The notes under the pieces: model-generated
The model's input: only the letters and a program-made list of their open reading frames with translations
Told to the model about the DNA's origin: nothing
The model's database searches: none
In this document: piece by piece, positions 54,916-62,484 of the stretch
How positions within the stretch are numbered: position 1 is the stretch's first letter
How the letters are laid out: each line of letters begins with the position of its first letter
Program-made: the position numbers and the translations under genes
Source: JADJPO01 sp963825645
Lineage (GTDB): Bacteria > Actinomycetota > Actinomycetes > Actinomycetales > Kineosporiaceae
Direction: 5' to 3'
NCBI GenBank assembly: GCA_963825645.1
Contig: CAWGTT010000009.1
Span: 62,001 to 126,000, forward strand
Length of the DNA: 64,000 nucleotides

Positions 54916-56139
54916 CTACCCGACCGGTCGGACGACGAGCACGCTCTGCCGTCCGGCCACCCGGGTCAGCACGATGGTCGCCTCGGCGCTGCCCGCGTTG
55001 GTGTCCAGGCGCAGCTGACGGCGCAGCTGCTCGGGCTCCACCGCGGTACCCCGCTTCTTGATCGTCAGCCGGCCGACCCCCCGGTCGCGCAGCCAGGTCC
55101 GCAACCGCTTCAGCTGGAACGGGAAGACGTCCTGGACGGCGTACGCGCGGGCGAGCGGGGTGCGGACCAGCTGGTCGGCGGTCACGTACGCGATGCTCGG
55201 GTCCACCAACCGGCCGGTGACCGCCGCGGCCACCTGGCCGACCAGCCCCGCGCGGATCACCGCGCCGTCCGGTTCGAACAGGTACCCGCCGACGTCCCCT
55301 ACTTCGGTGTCCGGCATGCCCACGTCGTTCACCTCGGCCGGCGCGGGGGACTCCTCGCCCTCCGCGGGCAGCACCAGTGCCGCCCGGCGGACGCCGTCGC
55401 GGGCGAGCAGGCCGAACCACAGCCCGGCCTCGACGACGTCGCCGGCCACCGACACCCACTGCGCCTCGACCGGACCGCGGTCCTGCGGCACCAGGTGGTG
55501 CGGGATGCCTGGTGCGGTCTTCATCCCCACGGCGGGTAGCCGGGAGGCCAGGTCGAGCACGAACGACAGCGGTGGGGACCCGGCCCGTGGGTCGAGCAGG
55601 CGCTTGCCGGTGACCCCATGCCGCCGGTCCGGGTCGAGGAAGGCGCCGCCGAACGAGGCCAGCTCGCGCGCCTCCAGGGTGGTGACGTCGGCGCGGCGCA
55701 CGGTGGCCGTCGGCCAGTGCCGCAGGTTCATCGTGGCGGCCGCGGCGGTCACCTCGTCGCGCTCGACCGCCAGCACCTCGCGGTCGAAGGTGGCCAGCGC
55801 CATCGCGTCGGCGCCGATCCCGCACCCGAGGTCGGCCACCTTCTCGATCCCGGCCGAGACGAAGCGTTGAGCGTGTCGGGCCGCCACCGCGAACCGGGTG
55901 GCCTGCTCCAGGCCGGTCGGGGTGAACAGCATGCTGTCGGCGAACGGCCCGAACTTGGCCCGGGCAGCCGCGCGCAGCCGGGACTGGGTCAGCGCGGCCG
56001 CGACCAGGCCCGGGTCGTGGCCGTCCCGGCGCAGCTGCTCTCCGAGGGTGATCGCGGTGTCCTCGTCGTACGGCGGCAGCGACTCCAGGAGCGACCAGCC
56101 CTGCTCGGTGAGCAGGGCAGAGATGCCGTCAGGGTCCAC
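54916..56139 (-). CDS. Class I SAM-dependent methyltransferase with THUMP-like domain
   Basis: VADLGCGIGADAMALA near residue 110 is the SAM-binding motif and AFLDPDRR the motif IV equivalent (DPxR). The C-terminal part (QLKRLRTWLRDRGVGRLTIKKRG) is the THUMP-like domain annotated for this actinobacterial family. 407 residues. GTG 56139 follows GAGGATC; the upstream ATG at 56364 would run across the groES promoter and is rejected. Substrate unknown, possibly RNA. Confidence 0.85.
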   Translation of the reverse strand: MDPDGISALLTEQGWSLLESLPPYDEDTAITLGEQLRRDGHDPGLVAAALTQSRLRAAARAKFGPFADSMLFTPTGLEQATRFAVAARHAQRFVSAGIEKVADLGCGIGADAMALATFDREVLAVERDEVTAAAATMNLRHWPTATVRRADVTTLEARELASFGGAFLDPDRRHGVTGKRLLDPRAGSPPLSFVLDLASRLPAVGMKTAPGIPHHLVPQDRGPVEAQWVSVAGDVVEAGLWFGLLARDGVRRAALVLPAEGEESPAPAEVNDVGMPDTEVGDVGGYLFEPDGAVIRAGLVGQVAAAVTGRLVDPSIAYVTADQLVRTPLARAYAVQDVFPFQLKRLRTWLRDRGVGRLTIKKRGTAVEPEQLRRQLRLDTNAGSAEATIVLTRVAGRQSVLVVRPVG

Positions 56140-56198
56140 CGCACGATCCTCGCATGTCGCTCCGCAAGGCCGTTCGACGGCGTCGCCGGCCCCCGGGT

Positions 56199-56225
56199 CT
56201 GGCACTCGGTTTGACCGAGTGCTAA
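56199..56225. promoter_or_regulatory. CIRCE operator 1
   Basis: CTGGCACTC-N9-GAGTGCTAA, matching the HrcA-binding consensus TTAGCACTC-N9-GAGTGCTAA except at two left-arm bases. It overlaps the -35 box of the groES promoter. Confidence 0.93.
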
Positions 56226-56240
56226 TCCGCGTCCTAGATT
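56211..56240 (+). promoter_or_regulatory. groES-groEL promoter
   Basis: TTGACC at 56211-56216 and TAGATT at 56235-56240 with an 18-base spacer, a good principal-sigma-type promoter. The -35 box is in the spacer of CIRCE 1, and CIRCE 2 begins just after the -10, so HrcA bound at either site would block it. Confidence 0.75.
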
Positions 56241-56245
56241 CAGAG

Positions 56246-56272
56246 TTGGCACTCTCAATGTGAGTGTGCCAA
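56246..56272. promoter_or_regulatory. CIRCE operator 2
   Basis: TTGGCACTC-N9-GTGTGCCAA, the same spacing as CIRCE 1 with one arm mismatch. It covers the expected transcription start of groES. Confidence 0.88.
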
Positions 56273-56364
56273 CGCAGGGCGGTCCGTCCGGCACCCGCGA
56301 CGACGGTTCGGGCCCCCGTTACATCAGACGCCCGCATCGACATTCCCGAAGGGGAGGTCCGCAA

Positions 56365-56664
56365 GTGTCGGTCTCCATCAAGCCGCTCGAGGACCGCATC
56401 GTGGTCGAGCCTCTCGAGGCCGAGCAGACCACCGCGTCCGGTCTGGTCATCCCGGACACCGCCAAGGAGAAGCCCCAGGAGGGCAAGGTCTTGGCGGTCG
56501 GACCGGGTCGGTTCGACGACGACGGCGAGAAGCGCATCCCGCTCGACGTCCAGGTCGGCGACACCGTGCTCTACAGCAAGTATGGCGGCACCGAGGTCAA
56601 GTACAGCGGTCAGGAGTTTCTGATCCTGTCGGCCCGCGATGTGCTGGCCATCATCGAGAAGTAA
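56365..56664 (+). CDS. groES: Co-chaperonin GroES
   Basis: Seven-subunit lid of the GroEL chamber. 99 residues with IKPLEDRIVVEPLEAEQTTASGL, the mobile-loop segment, and VGDTVLYSKYGGTEVKY. GTG 56365 follows GGGGAGG by 7 bases; upstream in-frame ATG 56260 lies within CIRCE 2. First gene of the heat-shock operon controlled by two CIRCE sites. Confidence 0.97.
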   Translation: MSVSIKPLEDRIVVEPLEAEQTTASGLVIPDTAKEKPQEGKVLAVGPGRFDDDGEKRIPLDVQVGDTVLYSKYGGTEVKYSGQEFLILSARDVLAIIEK

Positions 56665-56786
56665 ACGGCCCAGCTACTGCGCCGCGACGTCGCCCCGGCC
56701 GGCCGGCACCTGCCTGCTCGGCCGGGGCGGTCGTCGTGCCGCGCCCTATTTCGAACCCTGCTCGCACCGGAAGGAACACCTGGCAG

Positions 56787-58400
56787 ATGGCCAAGACCCT
56801 GGAGTTCGACGACTCCGCCCGTCGCAGTCTCGAACGCGGCGTTGACGCCCTGGCGAACGCGGTCAAGGTGACGCTCGGCCCGCGCGGCCGCAACGTCGTG
56901 ATCGACAAGAAGTGGGGCGCCCCGACCATCACCAACGACGGGGTGACGATCGCCAAGGAGGTGGAGCTGGAGGACCCGTACGAGAACCTCGGGGCCCAGC
57001 TCGCCAAGGAGGTCGCCACCAAGACCAACGACATCGCTGGTGACGGCACCACGACCGCGACCGTGCTGGCCCAGGCGATGGTCAAGGACGGGCTGCGTAA
57101 CGTCGCCGCCGGCGCGGCTCCGTCCGCGTTGAAACGCGGCATGGACGCGGCGGTGAGCGCCCTGAACGACCGACTGCTCGAGGTGGCCCGCGAGGTCGAC
57201 GGCAAGGACGACATCGCCCACGTGGCGACCATCTCCGCCCAGGACCCGCAGATCGGCGAGCTGATCGCCGAGGCGTTCGACAAGGTCGGCAAGGACGGCG
57301 TGATCACCGTCGAGGAGTCCTCGACGACCGCCCTGGAGCTCGACTTCACCGAGGGCATGCAGTTCGACAAGGGCTACATCTCGCCCTACTTCGTCACCGA
57401 CCCGGAGCGGATGGAGGCCGTCCTCGAGGACGCCTACATCTTGATCCACCAGAACAAGATCTCCTCGATCTCCGAGCTGCTGCCGCTGCTGGAGAAGGTG
57501 CTGCAGGCGTCCAAGCCGCTGTTCATCGTGGCCGAGGACATCGACGGAGAGGCCCTGTCCACCCTGGTCGTGAACAAGATCCGTGGCACGTTCACCGCGC
57601 TGGCGGTCAAGGCCCCCGGGTTCGGGGACCGGCGCAAGGCGATGCTGCAGGACCTGGCCACCCTCACCGGCGCCCAGGTGGTCTCGCCGGACGTGGGTCT
57701 CAAGCTCGACCAGGTCGGCCTCGAGGTGCTGGGCACCGCCCGGCGGATCGTCGTCACCAAGGACACCACGACCGTGATCGAAGGCGCCGGTGCGGCGCAG
57801 GACGTCGAGGCGCGAGTGGCGCAGATCAAGGCCGAGATCGAGCTGACCGATTCCGACTGGGACCGCGAGAAGCTCCAGGAGCGGCTCGCCAAGCTCGCCG
57901 GCGGTGTCTGCGTGATCAAGGTGGGCGCGCACACCGAGGTCGAGCTCAAGGAGAAGAAGCACCGCATCGAGGACGCCGTCTCGGCGACCCGGGCCGCGAT
58001 CGAGGAGGGCATCGTCGCCGGTGGCGGCAGCGCCCTGGTGCACGCGGCGCCGGTCCTGGACGACCTGCAGCTCAGCGGTGACGAGGCCACCGGTGCTGCG
58101 ATCGTGCGCAAGAGCGTCATGGAGCCGCTGCGCTGGATCGCCGAGAACGCGGGGTTGGAGGGCTACGTCGTGGTCGATCGGGTGCGTGGGCTGCCGGCCG
58201 GTCACGGCCTGGATGCCGCGACCGGCGAGTACACCGACCTGTTCGCCCGCGGTGTCATCGACCCCGTCAAGGTGACCCGTTCGGCGCTGCGCAATGCCGA
58301 GTCGATCGCCTCGATGGTGCTCACCACCAGCACGCTCGTGGTGGAGAAGAAGGAGCCCGAGGCGGTGGAGGCCGGCGCTGGTCACGGTCACGGCCACTGA
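56787..58400 (+). CDS. groEL1: Housekeeping-locus chaperonin GroEL with His-rich tail
   Basis: 537-residue Hsp60 with VTLGPRGRNVV and AGDGTTTATV ATP-site motifs. It ends GAGHGHGH, the histidine-rich tail of actinobacterial GroEL1 proteins linked to groES, instead of GGM repeats. ATG 56787 follows GGAAGGAACACC; groES ends 122 bases upstream. It differs clearly from the mim-cluster GroEL at 19740. The stop codon is the first part of a 42-bp inverted repeat. Confidence 0.96.
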   Translation: MAKTLEFDDSARRSLERGVDALANAVKVTLGPRGRNVVIDKKWGAPTITNDGVTIAKEVELEDPYENLGAQLAKEVATKTNDIAGDGTTTATVLAQAMVKDGLRNVAAGAAPSALKRGMDAAVSALNDRLLEVAREVDGKDDIAHVATISAQDPQIGELIAEAFDKVGKDGVITVEESSTTALELDFTEGMQFDKGYISPYFVTDPERMEAVLEDAYILIHQNKISSISELLPLLEKVLQASKPLFIVAEDIDGEALSTLVVNKIRGTFTALAVKAPGFGDRRKAMLQDLATLTGAQVVSPDVGLKLDQVGLEVLGTARRIVVTKDTTTVIEGAGAAQDVEARVAQIKAEIELTDSDWDREKLQERLAKLAGGVCVIKVGAHTEVELKEKKHRIEDAVSATRAAIEEGIVAGGGSALVHAAPVLDDLQLSGDEATGAAIVRKSVMEPLRWIAENAGLEGYVVVDRVRGLPAGHGLDAATGEYTDLFARGVIDPVKVTRSALRNAESIASMVLTTSTLVVEKKEPEAVEAGAGHGHGH

Positions 58401-58482
58401 GCAGTCCAGCACCTGAGCACGACGAGAGGCCCGATCCGAACGGATCGGGCCTCTCGTCGTGCTCAGGTGCTGGACTGCTCAG
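58397..58482. terminator. Perfect 42-bp inverted repeat between groEL and whiB (bidirectional terminator)
   Basis: Arm 58397-58438 is the exact reverse complement of 58441-58482, with two unpaired bases between (AA). The stop codons of both convergent genes lie at the ends of the stem. It should act as a terminator for both, but is far longer than typical ones. Confidence 0.9.
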
Positions 58483-58781
58483 CTGGCGACGCGGGTGGCC
58501 GTTCGCCGCCTGCCGGCGTACATCGACTCGCGGTCGTCTTCGCTCAGGCCGCCCCAGACGCCGTAGGGCTCACGCACTGCCAGGGCATGCTCACGGCACT
58601 GCTGCATCACGGGGCAGGTCTCGCAGATCGCCTTGGCGGCGTTGTCGCGGTTGCGCCGCGCCGGGCCGCGTTCGCCTTCGGGGTGGAAGAACAGCGTCGG
58701 GTCGGCGTCGCGACATGCTCCGACGAGCTGCCAGTCCCACAGATCCGCTACTGGACCGGGGAGCCGAGAGATCTCTGCCAT
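58479..58781 (-). CDS. whiB3: WhiB3/WhiD-type Wbl iron-sulfur regulator
   Basis: Redox- and NO-sensing transcription partner with a 4Fe-4S cluster. Four cysteines: one in LVGACRDAD and three in CETCPVMQQC; then the Wbl turn EPYGVWGGLSEDDR. The segment ISRLPGPVADLWDWQL and FFHPEGERG closely match WhiB3/WhiD. 100 residues from ATG 58781, with GAGGTG upstream. The neighbours (groEL1, bldM, sigD) are those of mycobacterial whiB3 and streptomycete whiD. Confidence 0.93.
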   Translation of the reverse strand: MAEISRLPGPVADLWDWQLVGACRDADPTLFFHPEGERGPARRNRDNAAKAICETCPVMQQCREHALAVREPYGVWGGLSEDDRESMYAGRRRTATRVAS

Positions 58782-58846
58782 GGAATGACACCTCGTGTGG
58801 GGGTTGCGACCTGTGGAGGGAGATGCGGTTGCTTCGTTGTCCCTGC

Positions 58847-58876
58847 ACCCTAGCAATCGATTCATAGGTTGTTCAA
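58847..58876 (-). promoter_or_regulatory. Candidate whiB promoter
   Basis: On the minus strand, TTGAAC (58876-58871) and TAGGGT (58852-58847) with an 18-base spacer, about 66 bases before the whiB start. Confidence 0.5.
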
Positions 58877-58916
58877 CCCCCTAGTGATGTCGTGGAGATA
58901 ACACTCCGCCGGTCTA

Positions 58917-58939
58917 GGACCTTTGGTCCCGCTGGGACC
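58917..58939. promoter_or_regulatory. Two overlapping palindromes in the whiB/MerR divergent region
   Basis: GGACC-TTT-GGTCC (58917-58929) shares its right arm with GGTCCC-GCT-GGGACC (58925-58939). Only one hairpin can form at a time. About 140 bases before the MerR-like start; operator or RNA switch, undecided. Confidence 0.4.
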
Positions 58940-59080
58940 TTGATCCGGCTGGGCCGTGCCCTCGCAGCGGTGCAAACGCTTCGGGGCCGCCGTCAGTGCC
59001 CGAACGGCTGCCGGCCACCGGCCCGACCCCGGGCCTCGGGCCAGGTGGCAGGCCCCAGCGACGCCACCCACAATGACGAC

Positions 59081-60022
59081 ATGGCCAGGCCGAGCGAGGA
59101 CGACGAGGGGTCTGGCCTCCCGGCAGGGGTCATGAGCGTCGCGGCGGTGGCCCGTCGGCTCGGCGTGGCGCCGTCCACGCTGCGCACCTGGGACCGGCGC
59201 TACGGCCTGGGACCTCGGGTCCACATCTCGGGTGCGCACCGCCGCTACGCCCCCGACGACGTCGCTCGGCTGCTGGTGATGCGGCGGCTGACCCTGGAGG
59301 GGTACCCGCCCGCTGAGGCGGCCCGGATCGCCGCATCCGAGTCGGCCCCTGCCGAACGCCCGATCCGGCCGTCGTACGGTGAGGGGCGTGTGCTGAGCCT
59401 GCCGGGTAGGGACGGCACCTCTGCGGCGCGGGGTCTGACCCGGGCGGCGACGGCCCTGGACTTCGTCGAGATGGCCAGGCTGGTACGGGATGGGTTGCGC
59501 TCGCGGGGAATCGACGGGATGTGGCACGACATGGCGCTGCCCGCCCTGACCCGGATCGGTGAGCGCTGGCAGGCCACCGGCGAGGGGGTCGAGGTGGAGC
59601 ACGCGCTGACCCAGGTCATCGTCTCGGTGCTGCACGCCGAACACCCGGGGCCGGTGCGGCCGGTGAACGTACGCCCGGTGCTGCTGGGCTGTGCCGAGGG
59701 GGAGCAGCACAGTCTGGTTCTGAACGTTCTCGATTACGCGCTGGCCGAGCAGGCGGTCATGTGCCGGATGCTGGGGGAGGGCATGCCGCGTCAGGCCATG
59801 GTCGACGCGGCTCGGCGCAGCGGCCCGGTCGCGGTCTTCCTGTTCGCCCGGCTCAAGACCCGGGACGACATGCTGCTGCTGGAGCTGCCACGGCAGCGCC
59901 CGTCGCCCCGGGTCGTGCTCGGCGGTTCCGGCTGGCCCACCAGCGAGCTGCCGGCCGGCGTGCGCTGGGTCAACAGCCTCGGCGACGCCGTGAACGAGGT
60001 CCTCAACGCCGTCTACGTCTGA
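59081..60022 (+). CDS. MerR-family regulator with C-terminal B12-binding-like domain
   Basis: N-terminal MerR helix-turn-helix: MSVAAVARRLGVAPSTLRTWDRRYGL, then wing HRRYAPDDVARLLVM. The C-terminal half (ALTQVIVSVLHAEHPGP ... LLGCAEGEQHSLVLNVL) resembles the cap and B12-binding-like fold of CarH/LitR-type regulators, but the Dx-H-x2-G cobalamin motif is not evident, so it may not bind B12. 313 residues; ATG 59081 is preferred, longer starts run into the divergent promoter region. Sits between whiB and bldM, inside a developmental-regulator block. Confidence 0.8.
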   Translation: MARPSEDDEGSGLPAGVMSVAAVARRLGVAPSTLRTWDRRYGLGPRVHISGAHRRYAPDDVARLLVMRRLTLEGYPPAEAARIAASESAPAERPIRPSYGEGRVLSLPGRDGTSAARGLTRAATALDFVEMARLVRDGLRSRGIDGMWHDMALPALTRIGERWQATGEGVEVEHALTQVIVSVLHAEHPGPVRPVNVRPVLLGCAEGEQHSLVLNVLDYALAEQAVMCRMLGEGMPRQAMVDAARRSGPVAVFLFARLKTRDDMLLLELPRQRPSPRVVLGGSGWPTSELPAGVRWVNSLGDAVNEVLNAVYV

Positions 60023-60110
60023 GGCTCAGGTTCCCCTCTGCGAGTGACGACACCACCTTTCGTGGACCGCCGTGCCACAGATCACGGCGGGCAGCGGAAG
60101 GGGTGCGGCC

Positions 60111-60725
60111 GTGGCGACGGTGCTCGTGTGCGACGACTCGGCGACGGTACGGGACAACCTGCATCGGGTGCTGGCCGGTGTTCCGGGGATCACCCGGGTC
60201 GTCGAAGCGGCCTCCGGGGAGGAGGCGCTGGCGCGCTGGCCGGTCGAGCGCCCGTCCTTGGTGATGATGGACGTCCGGATGCCCGGCATCGGCGGGGTCG
60301 AGGCTGCTCGACGGCTCCTGGCCCGCCATCCCGAAGCAGTGGTGATCATGGTGACGGTGGCGGAGGACGCCGAAGGCGTCGCAAGGGCTGTTGCGAGCGG
60401 TGCGCGGGGGTATGTTGTCAAAGACGCCACTAGGGAGGAGATGGCCGCCGCCGTGGTACACGCGCTGTCGGACGCCGTTTGGCGACGTCCGCTTCCGGCC
60501 CCACGAGCGGTCGAGGCGTCCGAGTCTGCCCCCACCCTGACTGAGCGCGAGATGCAGGTACTCACCGGAATGAGCCGCGGCCGCAGCAACGCCGAGATCG
60601 GCAAGGAGCTGTTCCTGTCCGAGGACACCGTCAAGACCCACGCCCGCCGGCTCTTCCGCAAGCTCGACGCCGCAGACAGGGCGCAGGCCGTCGCCGTCGG
60701 CTTCCGGTGGGGATTGGTGCGCTGA
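60111..60725 (+). CDS. bldM: BldM-type response regulator (NarL/FixJ family)
   Basis: Receiver domain with VLVCDDSATVRD acidic pocket, phospho-acceptor Asp in LVMMDVRMPG and Lys in YVVKDATREE; LuxR-type HTH LTEREMQVLTGMSRGRSNAEIGKEL...FLSEDTVKTHARRLF. The C-terminus AVAVGFRWGLVR is the BldM signature. 204 residues. GTG 60111 follows GGAAGGGG by 8 bases; GTG 60072 is longer without support. No histidine kinase is nearby, typical for this orphan regulator of development. Confidence 0.9.
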   Translation: MATVLVCDDSATVRDNLHRVLAGVPGITRVVEAASGEEALARWPVERPSLVMMDVRMPGIGGVEAARRLLARHPEAVVIMVTVAEDAEGVARAVASGARGYVVKDATREEMAAAVVHALSDAVWRRPLPAPRAVEASESAPTLTEREMQVLTGMSRGRSNAEIGKELFLSEDTVKTHARRLFRKLDAADRAQAVAVGFRWGLVR

Positions 60726-60755
60726 TCGGGTGCTCTCGGGGGACGATGATGCACA

Positions 60756-60786
60756 ACGACGTGGTGTAACGGAACCATCACGTCGT
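60756..60786 (+). promoter_or_regulatory. Hairpin immediately before the sigma-factor start
   Basis: ACGACGTGGT (60756-60765) pairs with ATCACGTCGT (60777-60786) around an 11-base loop, one G-T wobble. The stem ends 3 bases before ATG 60790, so it could hide the ribosome site, or be a protein-binding dyad. Confidence 0.45.
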
Positions 60787-60789
60787 CCG

Positions 60790-61377
60790 ATGACTTCTGT
60801 GGACAGCGTCCGCGAGGATCTGCATCAGCTGGCCGTGCTGGCCGTGGGTGGGGACCGGTCGGCCTCTGAGGACCTCCTGGGTGCCGTCCACACAATGGCT
60901 CATCGCTACTGCAGGTCACGATTGTCCCGCTACCCCGGTGCTGAGGACGCGGCGGACGACGTTGCCCAGGAGGTCTGCATCGCCGTGTTGTCCGCCCTGC
61001 CTCGCTACCGCGACGAAGGCAAGCCTTTCGAGGCCTTCGTCTACAAGGTGGCAGCTCACAAGGTGGCCGACGCCCAGCGGTCTACCTACCGCCGCCCGCA
61101 GCCGCGCGGCGAGCTACCTGACGAGATCGACCTGACGGACGGGCCCGAGCAGCTCGCCGTCCGTTCCGCCGACGTCCGTCAGGCCAGAGAGCTGCTCGGA
61201 GTACTGCCCGAGACCCTGCGCGAGCTGATGGTGCTGCGGGTCGGGGTGGGGCTGTCCGCCGAGGCGACCGGGCGCGCGCTCGGGATGAGCCCCGGCGCCG
61301 TGCGCGTCGCGCAGCACCGTGCCATGCAGAAGCTGCGGGCCATGGTCGCGATCGAGCCGGCGCGGTGGCACTCATGA
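60790..61377 (+). CDS. sigD: SigD/ShbA-type ECF sigma factor
   Basis: Region 2: AHRYCRSRLSRYPGAEDAADDVAQEVCIAVLSALPRY with the conserved DDVAQE...; region 4: LPETLRELMVLRVGVGLSAEATGRALGMSPGAVRVAQHRAM. 195 residues from ATG 60790; GTG 60730 would add twenty. The gene after bldM and before an anti-sigma gene and guaB matches SigD of mycobacteria and ShbA of streptomycetes, the latter driving the principal sigma gene. Its stop overlaps the anti-sigma start as ATGA. Confidence 0.9.
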   Translation: MTSVDSVREDLHQLAVLAVGGDRSASEDLLGAVHTMAHRYCRSRLSRYPGAEDAADDVAQEVCIAVLSALPRYRDEGKPFEAFVYKVAAHKVADAQRSTYRRPQPRGELPDEIDLTDGPEQLAVRSADVRQARELLGVLPETLRELMVLRVGVGLSAEATGRALGMSPGAVRVAQHRAMQKLRAMVAIEPARWHS

Positions 61378-62441
61378 GTGAGATGCCCATCGACCCCGAC
61401 TTCCCGGACCCTCGCCGGCTGCCCGGGATGCCGAGTCTGACGGTCCTGCAGGACACCGACGACCTGCTCGACCGCCTCGGCCAGCGTGGGCCCTGTCCGG
61501 ACGACCTCGACGACCCGCTGAGCGCCGCTCTCGCTCTGCTGGCCGCCGAGGTCGACGTCGACCCGGTGCCGGCGGGCGAGACCCGTCGTGCGCTGTCCTC
61601 GGACGGCTGCTGGCCGCTTCGCCAGGACCTTGGTGGCCTCCGGCTGGTGCGGGACGCCGACGACCGAGGCGCCGAAAGCGAACAGAGCGAGGTGCTGCTC
61701 GAGGGGGTCGACGCGACGGCGCCGTCGGTGGCCGCCACGTCGCGCGTCGAGGTGCTGCGGGTCGAGCGGGAGGCTGGGCGCGCGAACACCGTGGCGGCCC
61801 GGGTCGGCCCGCCGACCAAGGTGGTGGGGATCCGCCTGATGCCGGCGCTCGTCGTGGCCGCGGCGGCGATCGTGCTGTCGATGGGTGCTGCGGCGGCCCT
61901 GTCCCACGGCGAGACCCTGAACCCGGCCCGCATGCTCACCATGGTCGTCCAGGAGATGACCGAGCCCGATCCGGGGGTGTCGCTGCCGGCCGGAGCGTCA
62001 TCGATGGCCGAGGTCCCCGGCCTCGACACCGCCGTGACGGGGTCACAACCGTCCGGGCCGGCGCCGTCACCCAGCGCGTCCATCTCCCCGACGTCCGCGC
62101 TGCTCGCCGAAATGGGCGCCGCGGAGGAGATCGGCGCCGGCGCGTTCGCGCAGACCGGTGCCAACGGGCCGGAGGACATCGGTGCCGTCGAGGCCACCAT
62201 CGGTGGCGTGACGTCCGACCCGGTCACCGCGCCTGCCGTCGTGTCGTCCTTGCCGGTCACCTCGGTGACGTCTGAGCCCGCCGACGCGACGTCGTCCGCA
62301 ACGGAGGGCGCAACGCCCGTGAAGCCCGGGAACCCCAGCCCGCCGGGCCAGGTCAAGAAGAGCAGCAGTCTGGCGGCCAAGACTGCGAAGTGGATCATCG
62401 GCCCACCCCAGGCGGGTCTGACCGGCGCCACCGGTGCATGA
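61374..62441 (+). CDS. rsdA: Membrane-bound anti-sigma-D factor (RsdA-like)
   Basis: The N-terminal segment (DDPLSAALALLAAEVDVDPVP, an RsdA-type sigma-binding helix region) is cytoplasmic; one membrane helix is at about residues 158-178 (LVVAAAAIVLSMGAAAAL); the remaining 175 residues are a low-complexity Ser/Thr/Ala/Pro-rich exterior. No zinc-binding HxxxCxxC motif, as for RsdA. 355 residues. Translationally coupled to sigD. Assignment rests on context and layout more than on strong sequence blocks. Confidence 0.78.
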   Translation: MSEMPIDPDFPDPRRLPGMPSLTVLQDTDDLLDRLGQRGPCPDDLDDPLSAALALLAAEVDVDPVPAGETRRALSSDGCWPLRQDLGGLRLVRDADDRGAESEQSEVLLEGVDATAPSVAATSRVEVLRVEREAGRANTVAARVGPPTKVVGIRLMPALVVAAAAIVLSMGAAAALSHGETLNPARMLTMVVQEMTEPDPGVSLPAGASSMAEVPGLDTAVTGSQPSGPAPSPSASISPTSALLAEMGAAEEIGAGAFAQTGANGPEDIGAVEATIGGVTSDPVTAPAVVSSLPVTSVTSEPADATSSATEGATPVKPGNPSPPGQVKKSSSLAAKTAKWIIGPPQAGLTGATGA

Positions 62442-62484
62442 CAGCAACCCGCACCCATTGTCTCGGCGTGGTTACGATCGCGGG

